64,000 bases of DNA. Origin: JBCCGL01 sp039029275 (GTDB lineage: Bacteria > Pseudomonadota > Gammaproteobacteria > JBCCGL01). Of this stretch, positions 51,612 through 60,808 are shown piece after piece; position 1 is the first letter of the stretch, and the number at the start of each line of letters is the position of its first letter. Made by a program: the position numbers and the translations under genes. Under the pieces are notes generated by a model. That model had not been told where the DNA came from and did no database searches. It was given only the letters and a program-made list of their open reading frames with translations. Location: contig JBCCGL010000007.1 of NCBI GenBank assembly GCA_039029275.1, positions 124,001-188,000 on the forward strand, read 5' to 3'.

Positions 51612-52367
51612 TTATTGCGCTGTATATCCGCCATCGACGGGAATATTGGTGCCGGTCACATGAGAACTTGCATCGCTGCACAGGAATACGACGACGCTCG
51701 CGACCTCTTCCGGGCCAGGAATGCGCCCTTGCGGAATGCTGGCTAGATTGTTTTCGAACACATCGTCTTTGGAAGCACCGGAGCGTTCGTGGCCGGATAC
51801 CAGCATCGGCGTGTCTATCGCACCCGGGCACACCGAATTAACGCGAATTTTGTCGGCGGCATGATCCAGCGCCATTGCTCGCGTTAACTGAACGACAGCA
51901 CCTTTTGTTACGCAATACGCGGTCAACCCCGCGGCACCAACCAGTCCGCAGGTCGATGCAAAATTCACGATACTGCCGCCGTGCTTCATCGATCGAACCG
52001 CAGCGCGCGACATGAAAAATGAACCATCAACGTTAGTCGCCATACTGGTTTGCCATAGCTCGTCAGTCGTCTGGTTTGCGTTGCCGCGATAAATCATCCC
52101 CGCGGCGTTAACCAGACAGTCGAGTTGGCCAAAGGCCTCGATTGTTTTGGCCACAGCGTTATCAGCAGCCGAGGACTGAGTGATGTCGCCGATACAGATT
52201 TGTGCTGTCCCACCGGCTTTTTCGATTCTTTCTTTGACATCGTTTGCTCGCATTTCATTGCGACCAAACAACATCAGTTTCGCGCCCTGCTCGGCAAGCG
52301 CCATCGCGGAAGCCGCGCCCATGCCCGACGTCGCGCCGGTTACCAGAATGACTTTATTTTTAAGCAC
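51612..52367 (-). CDS. SDR family oxidoreductase (second copy)
   Basis: 251-residue short-chain dehydrogenase/reductase, only distantly like its neighbour. VTGATSGMGAAS near residue 9, NAAG near 86, Ser in NFASTCGLVGA near 137, catalytic YCVTKG near 151 and VCPGAIDTPM near 183. The start is GTG 52367 with GGAG upstream. It ends 27 bp before the first SDR's start and begins 2 bp after the FAD oxidoreductase, so the four genes are tightly packed. Substrate unknown. Confidence 0.88.
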   Translation of the reverse strand: MLKNKVILVTGATSGMGAASAMALAEQGAKLMLFGRNEMRANDVKERIEKAGGTAQICIGDITQSSAADNAVAKTIEAFGQLDCLVNAAGMIYRGNANQTTDELWQTSMATNVDGSFFMSRAAVRSMKHGGSIVNFASTCGLVGAAGLTAYCVTKGAVVQLTRAMALDHAADKIRVNSVCPGAIDTPMLVSGHERSGASKDDVFENNLASIPQGRIPGPEEVASVVVFLCSDASSHVTGTNIPVDGGYTAQ

Positions 52368-52369
52368 TG

Positions 52370-53686
52370 TTATAACTCCAGTCCCGCTTGTCGCCGCCGA
52401 TTGGCGAGATTAATTGGCGCACCAATTCGTAATATCCACTTTGGCAGTGTTTTGTTGGGTCGGCCAGCATTGAGCATGAGGTCGACAAGCTCCGATGATT
52501 CACCACACGCGTGCTCTGCGATTAATTTTCCGCAAATGGTGCCACGCGCTATGCCGACGCCGTTGTGACAAAGGCTGGCGAATACATTCTTGCGCAATTC
52601 ACCAAAAATCGGCGCGCCATTATCAGATAAACACAGGCTGCCGCCCCAGCTGTATTCAAACTCAACGTTCGACAACATCGGAAAACGATTGAGAAACGAT
52701 TTGCGGTGTTTCTTGCGCGCCCAAAGCCTGTGTTGTTCGGTAGGATTGTGATCCGGGGTGTATGCGTAGATATTGCGCACCAGGATGCGGTTTTCGCGCA
52801 AACGCCGAATCGTTGAACCGAACGGATGCGCGGGTATTACTCCCCACACTTCCTCGCCGCGGAGTGCATCTAATTCATCGGGCTTGAGTTCGCGTGTCAT
52901 GCTCGCGTAGGTCGGCAACGGAATAACACTGTCTTGATAGAAACCAAACGCCGTCCCGAATCCGTTGTTGGCCAGCACCAACGTCGTGGCGGTCGCTTCA
53001 CCGTCTGAGGTGATTAGCCGGTGAGGCTCGCCGTACTCGACGTCTGTTACCATTGAGCTTTCAAATACGCTGACAGTTTCGGGCATTGTTTCAGCCAGTC
53101 CGCGCACCAGTGCAGCCGGTTGCAGCTGTTGCGTGCCGGGTGTGAATAGCCCTTCCCGATAAAAATCCAGGCCGGTGATCGACCTCATCTTGTCGGCACT
53201 ATAAAACTCATAATTCGCACCCAGCATGTCGAGATTGCCGGCATAGGTACGCAGGAAGGCCTGTCCTTTTTTAGTGCCTGCGCCGTGAATTTTGCCGCAG
53301 TCTCGCCAATCGCAATCGATCCCGTTTTTGTCGACCGCCTCCTTAATGGCTTCCTGACCTGCGCGATTCAGCTTTATCTGGTCGCGTTCATTATCGAGGT
53401 TGTCGCCAAAATTTTTCGCGCGAATATTGTGTGCCTGATCGATGGCGAACCCAGAGCTGCGCCCGGCCGCGTTATTACCAATTCTGTCGCCGTCGATCAG
53501 CGCGATTCGAGCATCGCTGCGCAGCTCGGCAAGACGCCGCGCCGCCGACAGCCCCGTATATCCACCGCCAACAACCACATAGTCAAAATGATGGTTGCCC
53601 GATAAAACATTGGCTGCTGCCAGTGGCGGCAGGATATTCAACCATCCGTTGTTGTGATCGTTATGTGGAAGAACATTAAGTTTCAT
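52370..53686 (-). CDS. FAD-dependent amine/amino-acid oxidoreductase (DAO family)
   Basis: 438-residue flavoprotein of the DAO family, similar to gamma-glutamylputrescine oxidase and sarcosine/dimethylglycine dehydrogenase types. The FAD-binding motif VVVGGGYTGLSAARRLAEL lies near residue 35, with GDRIGNNAAGRSSGFAIDQA after it. The rest has the usual substrate domain, ending with SLCHNGVGIARGTICGKLIA near 380, the second FAD contact. It probably oxidises a secondary or tertiary amine or an imino acid from the operon substrate. ATG 53686 is 17 bp after the ALDH stop; a TTG further upstream would overlap it. Confidence 0.86.
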   Translation of the reverse strand: MKLNVLPHNDHNNGWLNILPPLAAANVLSGNHHFDYVVVGGGYTGLSAARRLAELRSDARIALIDGDRIGNNAAGRSSGFAIDQAHNIRAKNFGDNLDNERDQIKLNRAGQEAIKEAVDKNGIDCDWRDCGKIHGAGTKKGQAFLRTYAGNLDMLGANYEFYSADKMRSITGLDFYREGLFTPGTQQLQPAALVRGLAETMPETVSVFESSMVTDVEYGEPHRLITSDGEATATTLVLANNGFGTAFGFYQDSVIPLPTYASMTRELKPDELDALRGEEVWGVIPAHPFGSTIRRLRENRILVRNIYAYTPDHNPTEQHRLWARKKHRKSFLNRFPMLSNVEFEYSWGGSLCLSDNGAPIFGELRKNVFASLCHNGVGIARGTICGKLIAEHACGESSELVDLMLNAGRPNKTLPKWILRIGAPINLANRRRQAGLEL

Positions 53687-53703
53687 TTTGCTGTCAGACC
53701 GGG

Positions 53704-55182
53704 TCAGGACAAGTCGATCCAAATAGTTTTCAGCTCGCAGTACTGATCGTGCGCGGCGAGTGATTTGTCACGACCTGAAAACCCTGAGAGCTTGTAACCG
53801 CCAAACGGCGTGGAAACGTCACCCTCGCCGTAACAGTTAACCGCAACCGTTCCAGCCCGAATTTGTCTCGCGGCGTTATGGGCGGTTTTGTTGTTTGCGG
53901 TAAAAACGGACGCGGCAAGTCCGTATTCGGTGTCGTTAGCTAAGGCAATTGCTTCTTCGGGGGTTTCAAAGGTCAAGATAGCAAGCACTGGGCCGAAGAC
54001 CTCTTCTTTCGCGATTCGCATTTGCGGTGTGACATCTGCAAAAATCGTCGGCGCGACATAATATCCGCCACTTTCTGGGCGAACCCGGGACCCCCCGCAC
54101 AACAGCGTCGCACCGTCCGACTTGGCCGCTTCGATGTGCTCCAGCACTTTGTTCATATGACCTTCTTCAACCAGAGGGCCGATGCGCGTGTTGTGGTCAA
54201 GCGGATCGCCCACGACCCAGTCGTGAGTGCGTTCGAGTATGCGTTCGATCAGTTCGTCCTTGCGTGAGGAATGAACCAGTAGCCGAGAGTTGGATGAGCA
54301 GTTTTCGCCCATGTTCCAAAAGATTGAATTAGTGGCGTGGTCCGCGACAGTATCGAGATCCTCAGCATCGGCCATCACGACCATTGGGTTTTTGCCTCCG
54401 CATTCGAGTAATACGCGCTTGAGGTTGGAATCCGCTGAATATTTGAGAAACAGACGCCCTGTATCTGTTGAACCGGTGAAGCCGACGCAATCGACGCCCG
54501 CGTGCACGCCAATCGCCTGTCCTGCGTCTTCGCCAAAACCCGGCACGACGTTGATCACGCCGTCAGGAATTCCGGCTTCGGTGGCCAGCTCTGCGAGTCG
54601 AATGGTCGACAGCGAGGTCTGCTCGGCCGGTTTGAGTACGCATGTGCAGCCGGTCGCGAGGATCGGCCCAAGCTTCCACGCGGCCATCATCAGGGGAAAG
54701 TTCCAGGGCAGAATGACGCCGACGACGCCGATGGGTTCGCGCACGATCATTGAGACGACACCGGGTGTTGATGGCGATACCTGATCGTAAATTTTATCCG
54801 CTGCCTCTGCGTGCCAGCGCAGCGTGCCGACGGTTTCCGGGAGGTCGATTTCGGTGCAGTCGGTAATTGGTTTACCTGCCTCCATCGCTTCCATCAGTGC
54901 CAGCTCATCTATGTTGGCTTCGACCAACGTTGCGAATCTTTGCATGATGACTTTGCGCTCGGCCGGTGACAGGCGCGGCCAGGGTCCATTGTCGAACGCC
55001 TCGCGCGCGGCGGCAACTGCAGCGTCAACGTCCGCCGCTCCACCCTTGGCGACTTGTGCGAGCACTTCGCCGGTTGCCGGGTTTATTGTTTCAAAGGTTT
55101 CACCGCTTACAGCGGGCACGGGTCGGCCACCGATAATACAGTTTGTCGAAAAGTTAACCGTCGCATTTGAATTGTCAGGCAT
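53704..55182 (-). CDS. NAD-dependent aldehyde dehydrogenase
   Basis: 492-residue ALDH. Motifs: NFPLMMAAWKLGPILATGCT near residue 163, NAD turn FTGSTDTGRLF near 240, general-base Glu in LECGGKNPMVV near 262, catalytic Cys in WNMGENCSSNSRLL near 295, and KEEVFGPVLAIL near 393. It belongs to the PuuC/betaine-aldehyde-like part of the family. Beside the FAD amine oxidase, it likely oxidises the aldehyde released by amine oxidation to an acid. The start lies 13 bp after the DapA-like gene. The exact aldehyde is unknown. Confidence 0.92.
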   Translation of the reverse strand: MPDNSNATVNFSTNCIIGGRPVPAVSGETFETINPATGEVLAQVAKGGAADVDAAVAAAREAFDNGPWPRLSPAERKVIMQRFATLVEANIDELALMEAMEAGKPITDCTEIDLPETVGTLRWHAEAADKIYDQVSPSTPGVVSMIVREPIGVVGVILPWNFPLMMAAWKLGPILATGCTCVLKPAEQTSLSTIRLAELATEAGIPDGVINVVPGFGEDAGQAIGVHAGVDCVGFTGSTDTGRLFLKYSADSNLKRVLLECGGKNPMVVMADAEDLDTVADHATNSIFWNMGENCSSNSRLLVHSSRKDELIERILERTHDWVVGDPLDHNTRIGPLVEEGHMNKVLEHIEAAKSDGATLLCGGSRVRPESGGYYVAPTIFADVTPQMRIAKEEVFGPVLAILTFETPEEAIALANDTEYGLAASVFTANNKTAHNAARQIRAGTVAVNCYGEGDVSTPFGGYKLSGFSGRDKSLAAHDQYCELKTIWIDLS

Positions 55183-55195
55183 TTTGTTTCTCCGA

Positions 55196-56161
55196 TTAAC
55201 GTTTTACGTAGGATTGAATGAGCCAGTCGCGCTCGTCTTCCCAATCGCGCCAAACCAGTCGATTGTTGCCGGGAGAGTTGTAGGGAAGTTTGGCCATGGC
55301 CATGCGCATGGCGTTGCGCGCAGGACCAGGCACCGGGGGCAAGGGTTTGCGACACGGTCCCATGTCTCGACCCGTCAGTCGGGCCGCGGCTTTGACACCG
55401 GTAAGGTAGTCGACATCGAACACGTTGCCGCCAAAGAACAAACTTATTGCAGTCATCGTGTCCCAGAGTTCGAGCGCTTCGGTGTGTTTTCCGTCAGCGA
55501 TTAAATCGTAAAGCCTGGCGCACTCATGCGGCATGAAGTTTGCCGCGCCCCAGATCATCCCAACGCAGCCGGCCATAAGCGAGTATGGCGCCAGCGCATC
55601 GATTCCGCACAGCACATTGCCACCAACACCGATTAGCTTTTGCACTGCGATAAAATCGCATGAGCTGTCTTTGATGTAGTCGAGGTTCTCGATTGCAATG
55701 AGCTTGCGGTAAAGTTCCGGCGTAATCGTGACGCAGGATTGCTCCGGCACGTTGTACATTACAACCGGAATGCTGATCGCCTTGGCGATGGCTTCGTAAT
55801 GGTAGATAACGCCTTTTTCGCCCGGTGCTTCCAGAAATGGAGGCAGAACCATCACCGCTGACGCGCCCGCGTCTTCGGCCATGCGGGATTTTTCGACGGC
55901 ATCCGCCGTGCTCAGTGCTGTCGTTTGCGCAACGGTCGGGACACGGCCGTTCACATGTTTTGCACCCAGTTCGATCAGGCGATTTTTTTCTTCGTCGCGC
56001 AAGTATGCGTACTCACCGGTGCCCGAACATAACACCAGCCCGTGCAACCCCGCTTCGATCATCTCATCGATGTGCTGTGTGTACCTGCCTTCGTCGATAT
56101 GTTCGCCGCTTTCGTCAAACGGCGTACACATAGCGGCGAATATCCCCTTGAGTTCGCTCAT
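55196..56161 (-). CDS. DapA-family class I lyase (dihydrodipicolinate synthase family)
   Basis: 321-residue TIM-barrel Schiff-base lyase. The catalytic Lys is in NLDYIKDSSCD near 162 and the Tyr in VVMYNVPEQS near 135; the substrate loop reads SGTGEYAYL near 45 where true DapA has GTTGE. That and the catabolic neighbours make lysine biosynthesis unlikely; N-acetylneuraminate lyase, KDG aldolase and hydroxyproline-pathway deaminase are other members. An uncommon C-terminal extension (about 50 residues) follows the barrel. First gene of the leftward run, 163 bp from the start of the divergent LysR gene. Probably makes or cuts a 2-oxo acid. Confidence 0.85.
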   Translation of the reverse strand: MSELKGIFAAMCTPFDESGEHIDEGRYTQHIDEMIEAGLHGLVLCSGTGEYAYLRDEEKNRLIELGAKHVNGRVPTVAQTTALSTADAVEKSRMAEDAGASAVMVLPPFLEAPGEKGVIYHYEAIAKAISIPVVMYNVPEQSCVTITPELYRKLIAIENLDYIKDSSCDFIAVQKLIGVGGNVLCGIDALAPYSLMAGCVGMIWGAANFMPHECARLYDLIADGKHTEALELWDTMTAISLFFGGNVFDVDYLTGVKAAARLTGRDMGPCRKPLPPVPGPARNAMRMAMAKLPYNSPGNNRLVWRDWEDERDWLIQSYVKR

Positions 56162-56324
56162 AGCGCAATCTCCACAATACTGAGTAATTCTTTAAGCTGG
56201 GGAGATTACGCTGTTCACTGGTTAAAAACCAACTACTTTTTATTTCAATCACATTACCCTTGGTTATAATGTGGCAGTTTTACGCCCATATTTGCGTGAA
56301 AAAATTTTGTTAGAGGAATAGTTG

Positions 56325-57254
56325 ATGAGAGACATGGCGATGCCACCAATGAGTAGTTTGCGCCCGTTTGAGGCCACCGCGCGCCTATTGAATTTTTCGC
56401 ACGCGGCCACCGAGTTATGTGTAACCCAAGCCGCGGTGAGTAAGCAAATTGGTGCACTGGAGGCGTACTTGGGTGTCAAGTTGTTTGTCCGCCAAGGCCG
56501 GACGATCAGCTTAACTGATGATGGCGAGCGTTTTTATCAGGCCGTATCAATGGGCCTATCCTACATATCGGAAACGGCTACCCAGCTGAAGCGGCACGAC
56601 AGTGTTCAACGCGTTTCGATCGCAATGCGTCTGGCCTTTGCCAGTCAGTTCATGGCCTCGGAATTGCCGTCATTGCAATCTGAACTACCGAACATCGACC
56701 TCAATATCGTCACGACGGAACAAAATCCCTACAGTCTGCTCGGTTCGACCGACATGGCGATCGTTTTGGGGCACGAGCCACAGCCCAATTTGCAAGCTGA
56801 TTTTCTTTTTGCTGAGGAAGTGTTCCCGGTCTGCAGCCCTTTGTATCTAGAGCGAAATCCGAGCTTCACATCGGTTGTGGATATCCCTGATCAAACACTT
56901 CTGCATTTGCGCGACACGCACTGGCGCGGGCTAAGCTGGGCGCCCATTAACTGGACCGTATTGGCGCGTGAACTGGGATGTGAACAAGAGATCGGTGACA
57001 GCGGTTATGCCTTCGACAATTACGCGTTAATGATCCAATCGGCGATCAGTGGATTGGGTGTTGGGGTTGGCTGGTATCACCTTGTGCACGAGCAGCTCAG
57101 GCTGGGTCATTTGGTGCGGCCAATAGGCACTGCGTCATATTCCATCGATCGAGGTCACTACCTGGTGATGCGTCGAACTCCTGGCAAGTTCTCACACGAA
57201 ATTGAATTTATTCGTGACTGGTTGTTGGAAAAAACTGCTTTTCTGCGTGCGTGA
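56325..57254 (+). CDS. LysR family transcriptional regulator (GcvA-like)
   Basis: 309-residue regulator. N-terminal winged helix: SLRPFEATARLLNFSHAATE, then TQAAVSKQIGALEAYLGVKL near residues 30-50; the inducer-binding domain follows (VSIAMRLAFASQFMA near 95). ATG 56325 has GAGG eight bases upstream. It diverges from the DapA-like gene and so is the likely activator of the eleven-gene leftward run, as is usual for LysR regulators. The inducer would be the pathway substrate. It ends at 57254, directly abutting the stop of the convergent cupin gene. Confidence 0.9.
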   Translation: MRDMAMPPMSSLRPFEATARLLNFSHAATELCVTQAAVSKQIGALEAYLGVKLFVRQGRTISLTDDGERFYQAVSMGLSYISETATQLKRHDSVQRVSIAMRLAFASQFMASELPSLQSELPNIDLNIVTTEQNPYSLLGSTDMAIVLGHEPQPNLQADFLFAEEVFPVCSPLYLERNPSFTSVVDIPDQTLLHLRDTHWRGLSWAPINWTVLARELGCEQEIGDSGYAFDNYALMIQSAISGLGVGVGWYHLVHEQLRLGHLVRPIGTASYSIDRGHYLVMRRTPGKFSHEIEFIRDWLLEKTAFLRA

Positions 57255-57542
57255 TTATTTGATCTCTATTTCCACAAAGCTGAATTCAAAATTGTTGTTA
57301 TTGACAACATTGTGTTCGACCCCAGCGTTGCGAAAATAGGAAACGCCGGCCGCTAGTTCGCTGATGCGTTCCACCCCGTCATCTCCCTCAATCAAGAGTT
57401 CACCATCCCTGCCTGGTACGACAATGTAGTCATATTCGTGCCGATGCCACCCCGTCTCCGCGCCGACAGGAAAACGCCACTCGGTAACGGTTGTCCGCTC
57501 ATTGTCAACCTGAACTGTCGGTTTGGCCTTTACACGATTCAT
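57255..57542 (-). CDS. small cupin-fold protein
   Basis: 95-residue single-domain cupin. The core motif WHRHEYDYIVVPGRDGEL near residue 32 has the metal-type HxH...E residues, and the second motif is near 75 (GVEHNVVNNNN). The enzyme or sensor role is unknown; single cupins often act as isomerases, sugar binding or metal-dependent small-molecule enzymes. It is the terminal gene of a leftward unit with the enoyl-CoA isomerase, 3 bp apart, and it converges with LysR at zero spacing. Confidence 0.82.
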   Translation of the reverse strand: MNRVKAKPTVQVDNERTTVTEWRFPVGAETGWHRHEYDYIVVPGRDGELLIEGDDGVERISELAAGVSYFRNAGVEHNVVNNNNFEFSFVEIEIK

Positions 57543-57545
57543 CGC

Positions 57546-58334
57546 TCAGTTGCCAAATTCAGGTCGACGTTTTTCGAGAAATGCGTTAACGCCTTCGGCA
57601 AAATCGGCTTCTTCTGTGCACTGCAAAAAGAAATCGCGTTCGGTATCCAACTGCTCGGTTAAAGGCGTTTGCAACGATTGTTGCATCAGCGCTTTGCCGC
57701 GCGCATACGCCTTGGCGGGACCGCTTGCCAAACGCCGGGCCAGTTGTTGAACCGTGGCGTCCAGCTCCTCCGGTTCGACCACGCGATTGATCAAACCGTA
57801 TTGAAATGCAGCCGTGGCGTCGAAGCGGTCGCCCAACAGCATAAGTTCATTCGCGCGTTTTAACCCAACGATACGCGGCAATGACCATGTACTGCCGCCG
57901 TCCGGGCTCACACCCAAATGGCAATAGGCCAATGTAAACACGCTGCCCTCGGCGGCGACTGCCAGATCGCACGCGCTCATCAAACTGACACCGAAACCGG
58001 CACACGCCCCCTGCACTCTCGCGATCACAGGTTGTGGCATGCCGCGCAGCGTTTCTATGCTGCCATGAACATGCTTGAACAGCGGAGAGATGGTTTCGCG
58101 CGCATTGTCTTCGCTGTCGAGCACGCGCTTGAAAAATGCGATGTCGCCACCGGCCATAAAGTGGCCGCCGGAGCCAGTGAGCACAACGCAGCGCACACTA
58201 TCATTGCGTGCGATGTCATTCAGCGCGCTATTCAAGCCTTCGGCGAGTGCAAAATCCAGCGCGTTGAGGGAGTCCGGCCGGTTAAGAGTGACGGTGGCTA
58301 TCGACTGATCAATGCTGACGGTGACGGCGCTCAT
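57546..58334 (-). CDS. enoyl-CoA hydratase/isomerase family protein, PaaG-like
   Basis: 262-residue crotonase-fold enzyme. The oxyanion hole is MAGGDIAFF near residue 60 and GACAGFGVSLM near 110, where hydratases have GGGCEL: the first catalytic Glu is missing. The second catalytic position is LGVSPDGGSTW with Asp, as in PaaG (1,2-epoxyphenylacetyl-CoA isomerase) and related isomerases. So it is probably an isomerase, not a hydratase. It starts 53 bp after the fadE stop and lies just upstream of the cupin. Confidence 0.85.
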   Translation of the reverse strand: MSAVTVSIDQSIATVTLNRPDSLNALDFALAEGLNSALNDIARNDSVRCVVLTGSGGHFMAGGDIAFFKRVLDSEDNARETISPLFKHVHGSIETLRGMPQPVIARVQGACAGFGVSLMSACDLAVAAEGSVFTLAYCHLGVSPDGGSTWSLPRIVGLKRANELMLLGDRFDATAAFQYGLINRVVEPEELDATVQQLARRLASGPAKAYARGKALMQQSLQTPLTEQLDTERDFFLQCTEEADFAEGVNAFLEKRRPEFGN

Positions 58335-58387
58335 GCGAACCTCAATTTAATGCGAGTACCGAGTATTGCAAAACAGCGTCGATGACG

Positions 58388-60808
58388 TCAAAGCTGCCCT
58401 GGCGCGAAATCATCTACGGCAATTGCATCTGCCGTCGCGGCGTGGCTGACACGAAGTGTTTCAGCTTCTTCCTCGCTGATCACGTCTGCTGCCACGAGAC
58501 CAGACAACCAGCTGTCATGGTCGCGATCGTATGGACGAATGTGCTCACCGTCTTTTAGACGTTTGCTGATCGGTTCCGCCTTGAACGTGTTGGCCAGCGC
58601 GTATTCGAGCTTGCCCGTAATATCCGAAGGATCATCACTGATATAAATTCCGTCAGTTAAGCGATCGAGCGCGTCCGACGGTGACAGCAAAACCTGAGCA
58701 ACACGGTGCCCCAGCGCATCGTTTGGTGCGCGAAAACGGCGGCCAAGTGGAAAAACAACCGCGCGCATCAGTTGGCCAACAAGACGATTGGGGAAATTGC
58801 GCAGTATTTCGTCCAGCGCATTTTGAACCTGGTAGAGCGAATATTTAACACCCCACTCCATCAGGGGTTCGTCTTCGACCGGTCGGCCTGTATCTTCAAA
58901 TCGTTTGAGGACTGCGGAGCAGATGAATGTGTAAGTCAGTGCATCAGCAAATCGACCCGATAGCTTTTCCTTGCGCTTTAAACTGCCGCCCAGAAAAAGT
59001 AACGCCAGATCGGCGATAAACGCAAACGCTGCGCTCATGCGCGCCAGTCGTTTGTAGTAGCGTGCGTGATCGCCACGAACCGGCGCGTCGGCCAGTTTGC
59101 TTCGCGTCAAACCAAAGAGTAAGGCGCGTGCGCCGTTTTGCACGGTATAGCCAAAATGTTGAAACAGCGCCTGATCAAAAAGATCAAGTCCGGTATCGGG
59201 GTCTTCGTGCGAGGCGGCTTCGATTTCCGCGATCACGAAGGGATGACACCGCATCGCGCCTTGACCAAAAATAATCATGCTGCGTGTGAGAATATTGGCA
59301 CCTTCCACAGTGATGCCTACCGGGACACCCTGGTACGCACGCGCGAGATAGTTGTTTGGCCCCATGCAGATTCCGCGACCGCCGTGGACGTCCATTGCAT
59401 CGTTCATTACCTGTCGCATTTGTTCGGTGTTGTGGTATTTCAGGATTGCGGAGATCACCGACGGCTTTTCTCCGAGATCCAGACCTGCGCACGTTAACAA
59501 GCGCCCCGCGTCCATCATGTAGGTGAGACCCGCAATGCGTGCCAGTGCCTCTTCAACGCCTTCAAACTTGGCTATCGGCAGGCCGAATTGATGGCGGACT
59601 CGCGCGTATGCGCCGGTTGTGCGGCTGACAAACTTGCCGCAAGCGGTACCCGATGAAGGGAGTGACACCCCGCGACCGGTTGACAGCGATTCCATCAACA
59701 TTCGCCAACCCTGCCCCACCATGTCTTGTCCGCCGATGATCCACTCCATCGGAATGAACACATCTTTACCGGAATTAGGGCCATTCATGAACGCCTGATT
59801 AACCGGAAAATGTCGATTGCCAATAATGACGCCGGGCGTATCTGTCGGGATCAGCGCACAGGTCACGCCGAGTTCCTCCACGTCACCAAGTAGCTTGTCA
59901 GGATCGTAAGCTTTGAACGCAAGTCCGAGAATCGTCGCGACCGGGCCAAGCGTGATGTAACGCTTGTCCCAGGTAACTCTTAGACCAAGCACTTTCTCGC
60001 CGTTATGCTCGCCCTCGCAAACGATGCCGTAGTCGGGTATTGCGCCGGCATCGCTACCGGCTGTGGGCCCGGTGAGCGCGAAACAAGGAATCTCTTTGCC
60101 TTTGGCAAGACGGGGCAAGTAGTAGTCTTTTTGTTCTTCGGTCCCATAGTGCAGGAGCAATTCTCCCGGGCCAAGCGAGTTAGGCACCATGGCTGTGCTG
60201 CCTGCAGAAACACTTCGACTCGCAATTTTCATCACAATCTGGGAGTGCGCGAGCGCTGAAAACTCGTGGCCACCATAGGCCTTTGGGATCATCAGCCCAA
60301 AAACGCCGTTGTCTTTCATGAACTGCCAGACATCCTCTGGCAAGTCTTTAAGTTCGTGTGTGATCTGCCAGTCGTCAATCATGCCGCAGAGCGTTTCGAT
60401 CGGGCCGTCGATAAACGCCTGTTCTTCCTCGGTAAACGAAGGGGCCGGTGTCCGCAGGAGTTTTTCCCAATCAGGGTTGCCTTGAAACAATTCAGCTTCC
60501 CACCAAACGGTGCCTGCCTCGATCGCGGTGCGCTCGGTATCGGACATGGGTGGGAGTGCCTTGCGAATGTAGTTCAGCAGGGGCGCGCTAATAAACTGTT
60601 TGCGGATGCCAGTTACATTGAGCGGAATCGCCACTACCAGCAGCAACAACCACAAAAACGCCGCGAACCATCCGCCGACGAGATCGAAGATGGTCAGCAG
60701 AAACAGAACAAGCGCGGTTACCAGACATGCAGTCAAAAAACTCGCGCGACTTTTGGCTATCGCAAACAACGCCCCAAACAACAATATGATCCACAAAAGG
60801 ACTGACAT
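58388..60808 (-). CDS. fadE: acyl-CoA dehydrogenase FadE
   Basis: 806-residue membrane-linked acyl-CoA dehydrogenase of the enterobacterial FadE type, the first step of fatty acid beta-oxidation. Two N-terminal helices (residues 2-22 and 28-60) precede a linker; the catalytic domain has MIPKAYGGHEFSALAHSQ near 205, CFALTGPTAGSDAGAIP near 275 and WDKRYITLGPVATILGLAFK near 325, with DVHGGRGICMGPNNYLARAY near 500. A long C-terminal region of about 250 residues, unique to this type, completes it. ATG 60808 is chosen over an open frame extending to 61006, because it begins MSVLLWIILLFG. Confidence 0.96.
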   Translation of the reverse strand: MSVLLWIILLFGALFAIAKSRASFLTACLVTALVLFLLTIFDLVGGWFAAFLWLLLLVVAIPLNVTGIRKQFISAPLLNYIRKALPPMSDTERTAIEAGTVWWEAELFQGNPDWEKLLRTPAPSFTEEEQAFIDGPIETLCGMIDDWQITHELKDLPEDVWQFMKDNGVFGLMIPKAYGGHEFSALAHSQIVMKIASRSVSAGSTAMVPNSLGPGELLLHYGTEEQKDYYLPRLAKGKEIPCFALTGPTAGSDAGAIPDYGIVCEGEHNGEKVLGLRVTWDKRYITLGPVATILGLAFKAYDPDKLLGDVEELGVTCALIPTDTPGVIIGNRHFPVNQAFMNGPNSGKDVFIPMEWIIGGQDMVGQGWRMLMESLSTGRGVSLPSSGTACGKFVSRTTGAYARVRHQFGLPIAKFEGVEEALARIAGLTYMMDAGRLLTCAGLDLGEKPSVISAILKYHNTEQMRQVMNDAMDVHGGRGICMGPNNYLARAYQGVPVGITVEGANILTRSMIIFGQGAMRCHPFVIAEIEAASHEDPDTGLDLFDQALFQHFGYTVQNGARALLFGLTRSKLADAPVRGDHARYYKRLARMSAAFAFIADLALLFLGGSLKRKEKLSGRFADALTYTFICSAVLKRFEDTGRPVEDEPLMEWGVKYSLYQVQNALDEILRNFPNRLVGQLMRAVVFPLGRRFRAPNDALGHRVAQVLLSPSDALDRLTDGIYISDDPSDITGKLEYALANTFKAEPISKRLKDGEHIRPYDRDHDSWLSGLVAADVISEEEAETLRVSHAATADAIAVDDFAPGQL

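Noticed and set aside
52370..56161. Hydroxyproline degradation pathway (DAO, ALDH, DapA-like)
   Set aside because: The three families occur, but the epimerase is missing and the additional MttB-family and SDR genes do not fit; kept only as a distant alternative.
55196..56161. Lysine-biosynthesis DapA
   Set aside because: The GTTGE loop is altered, an unusual tail is present and the neighbours are catabolic with a LysR regulator.
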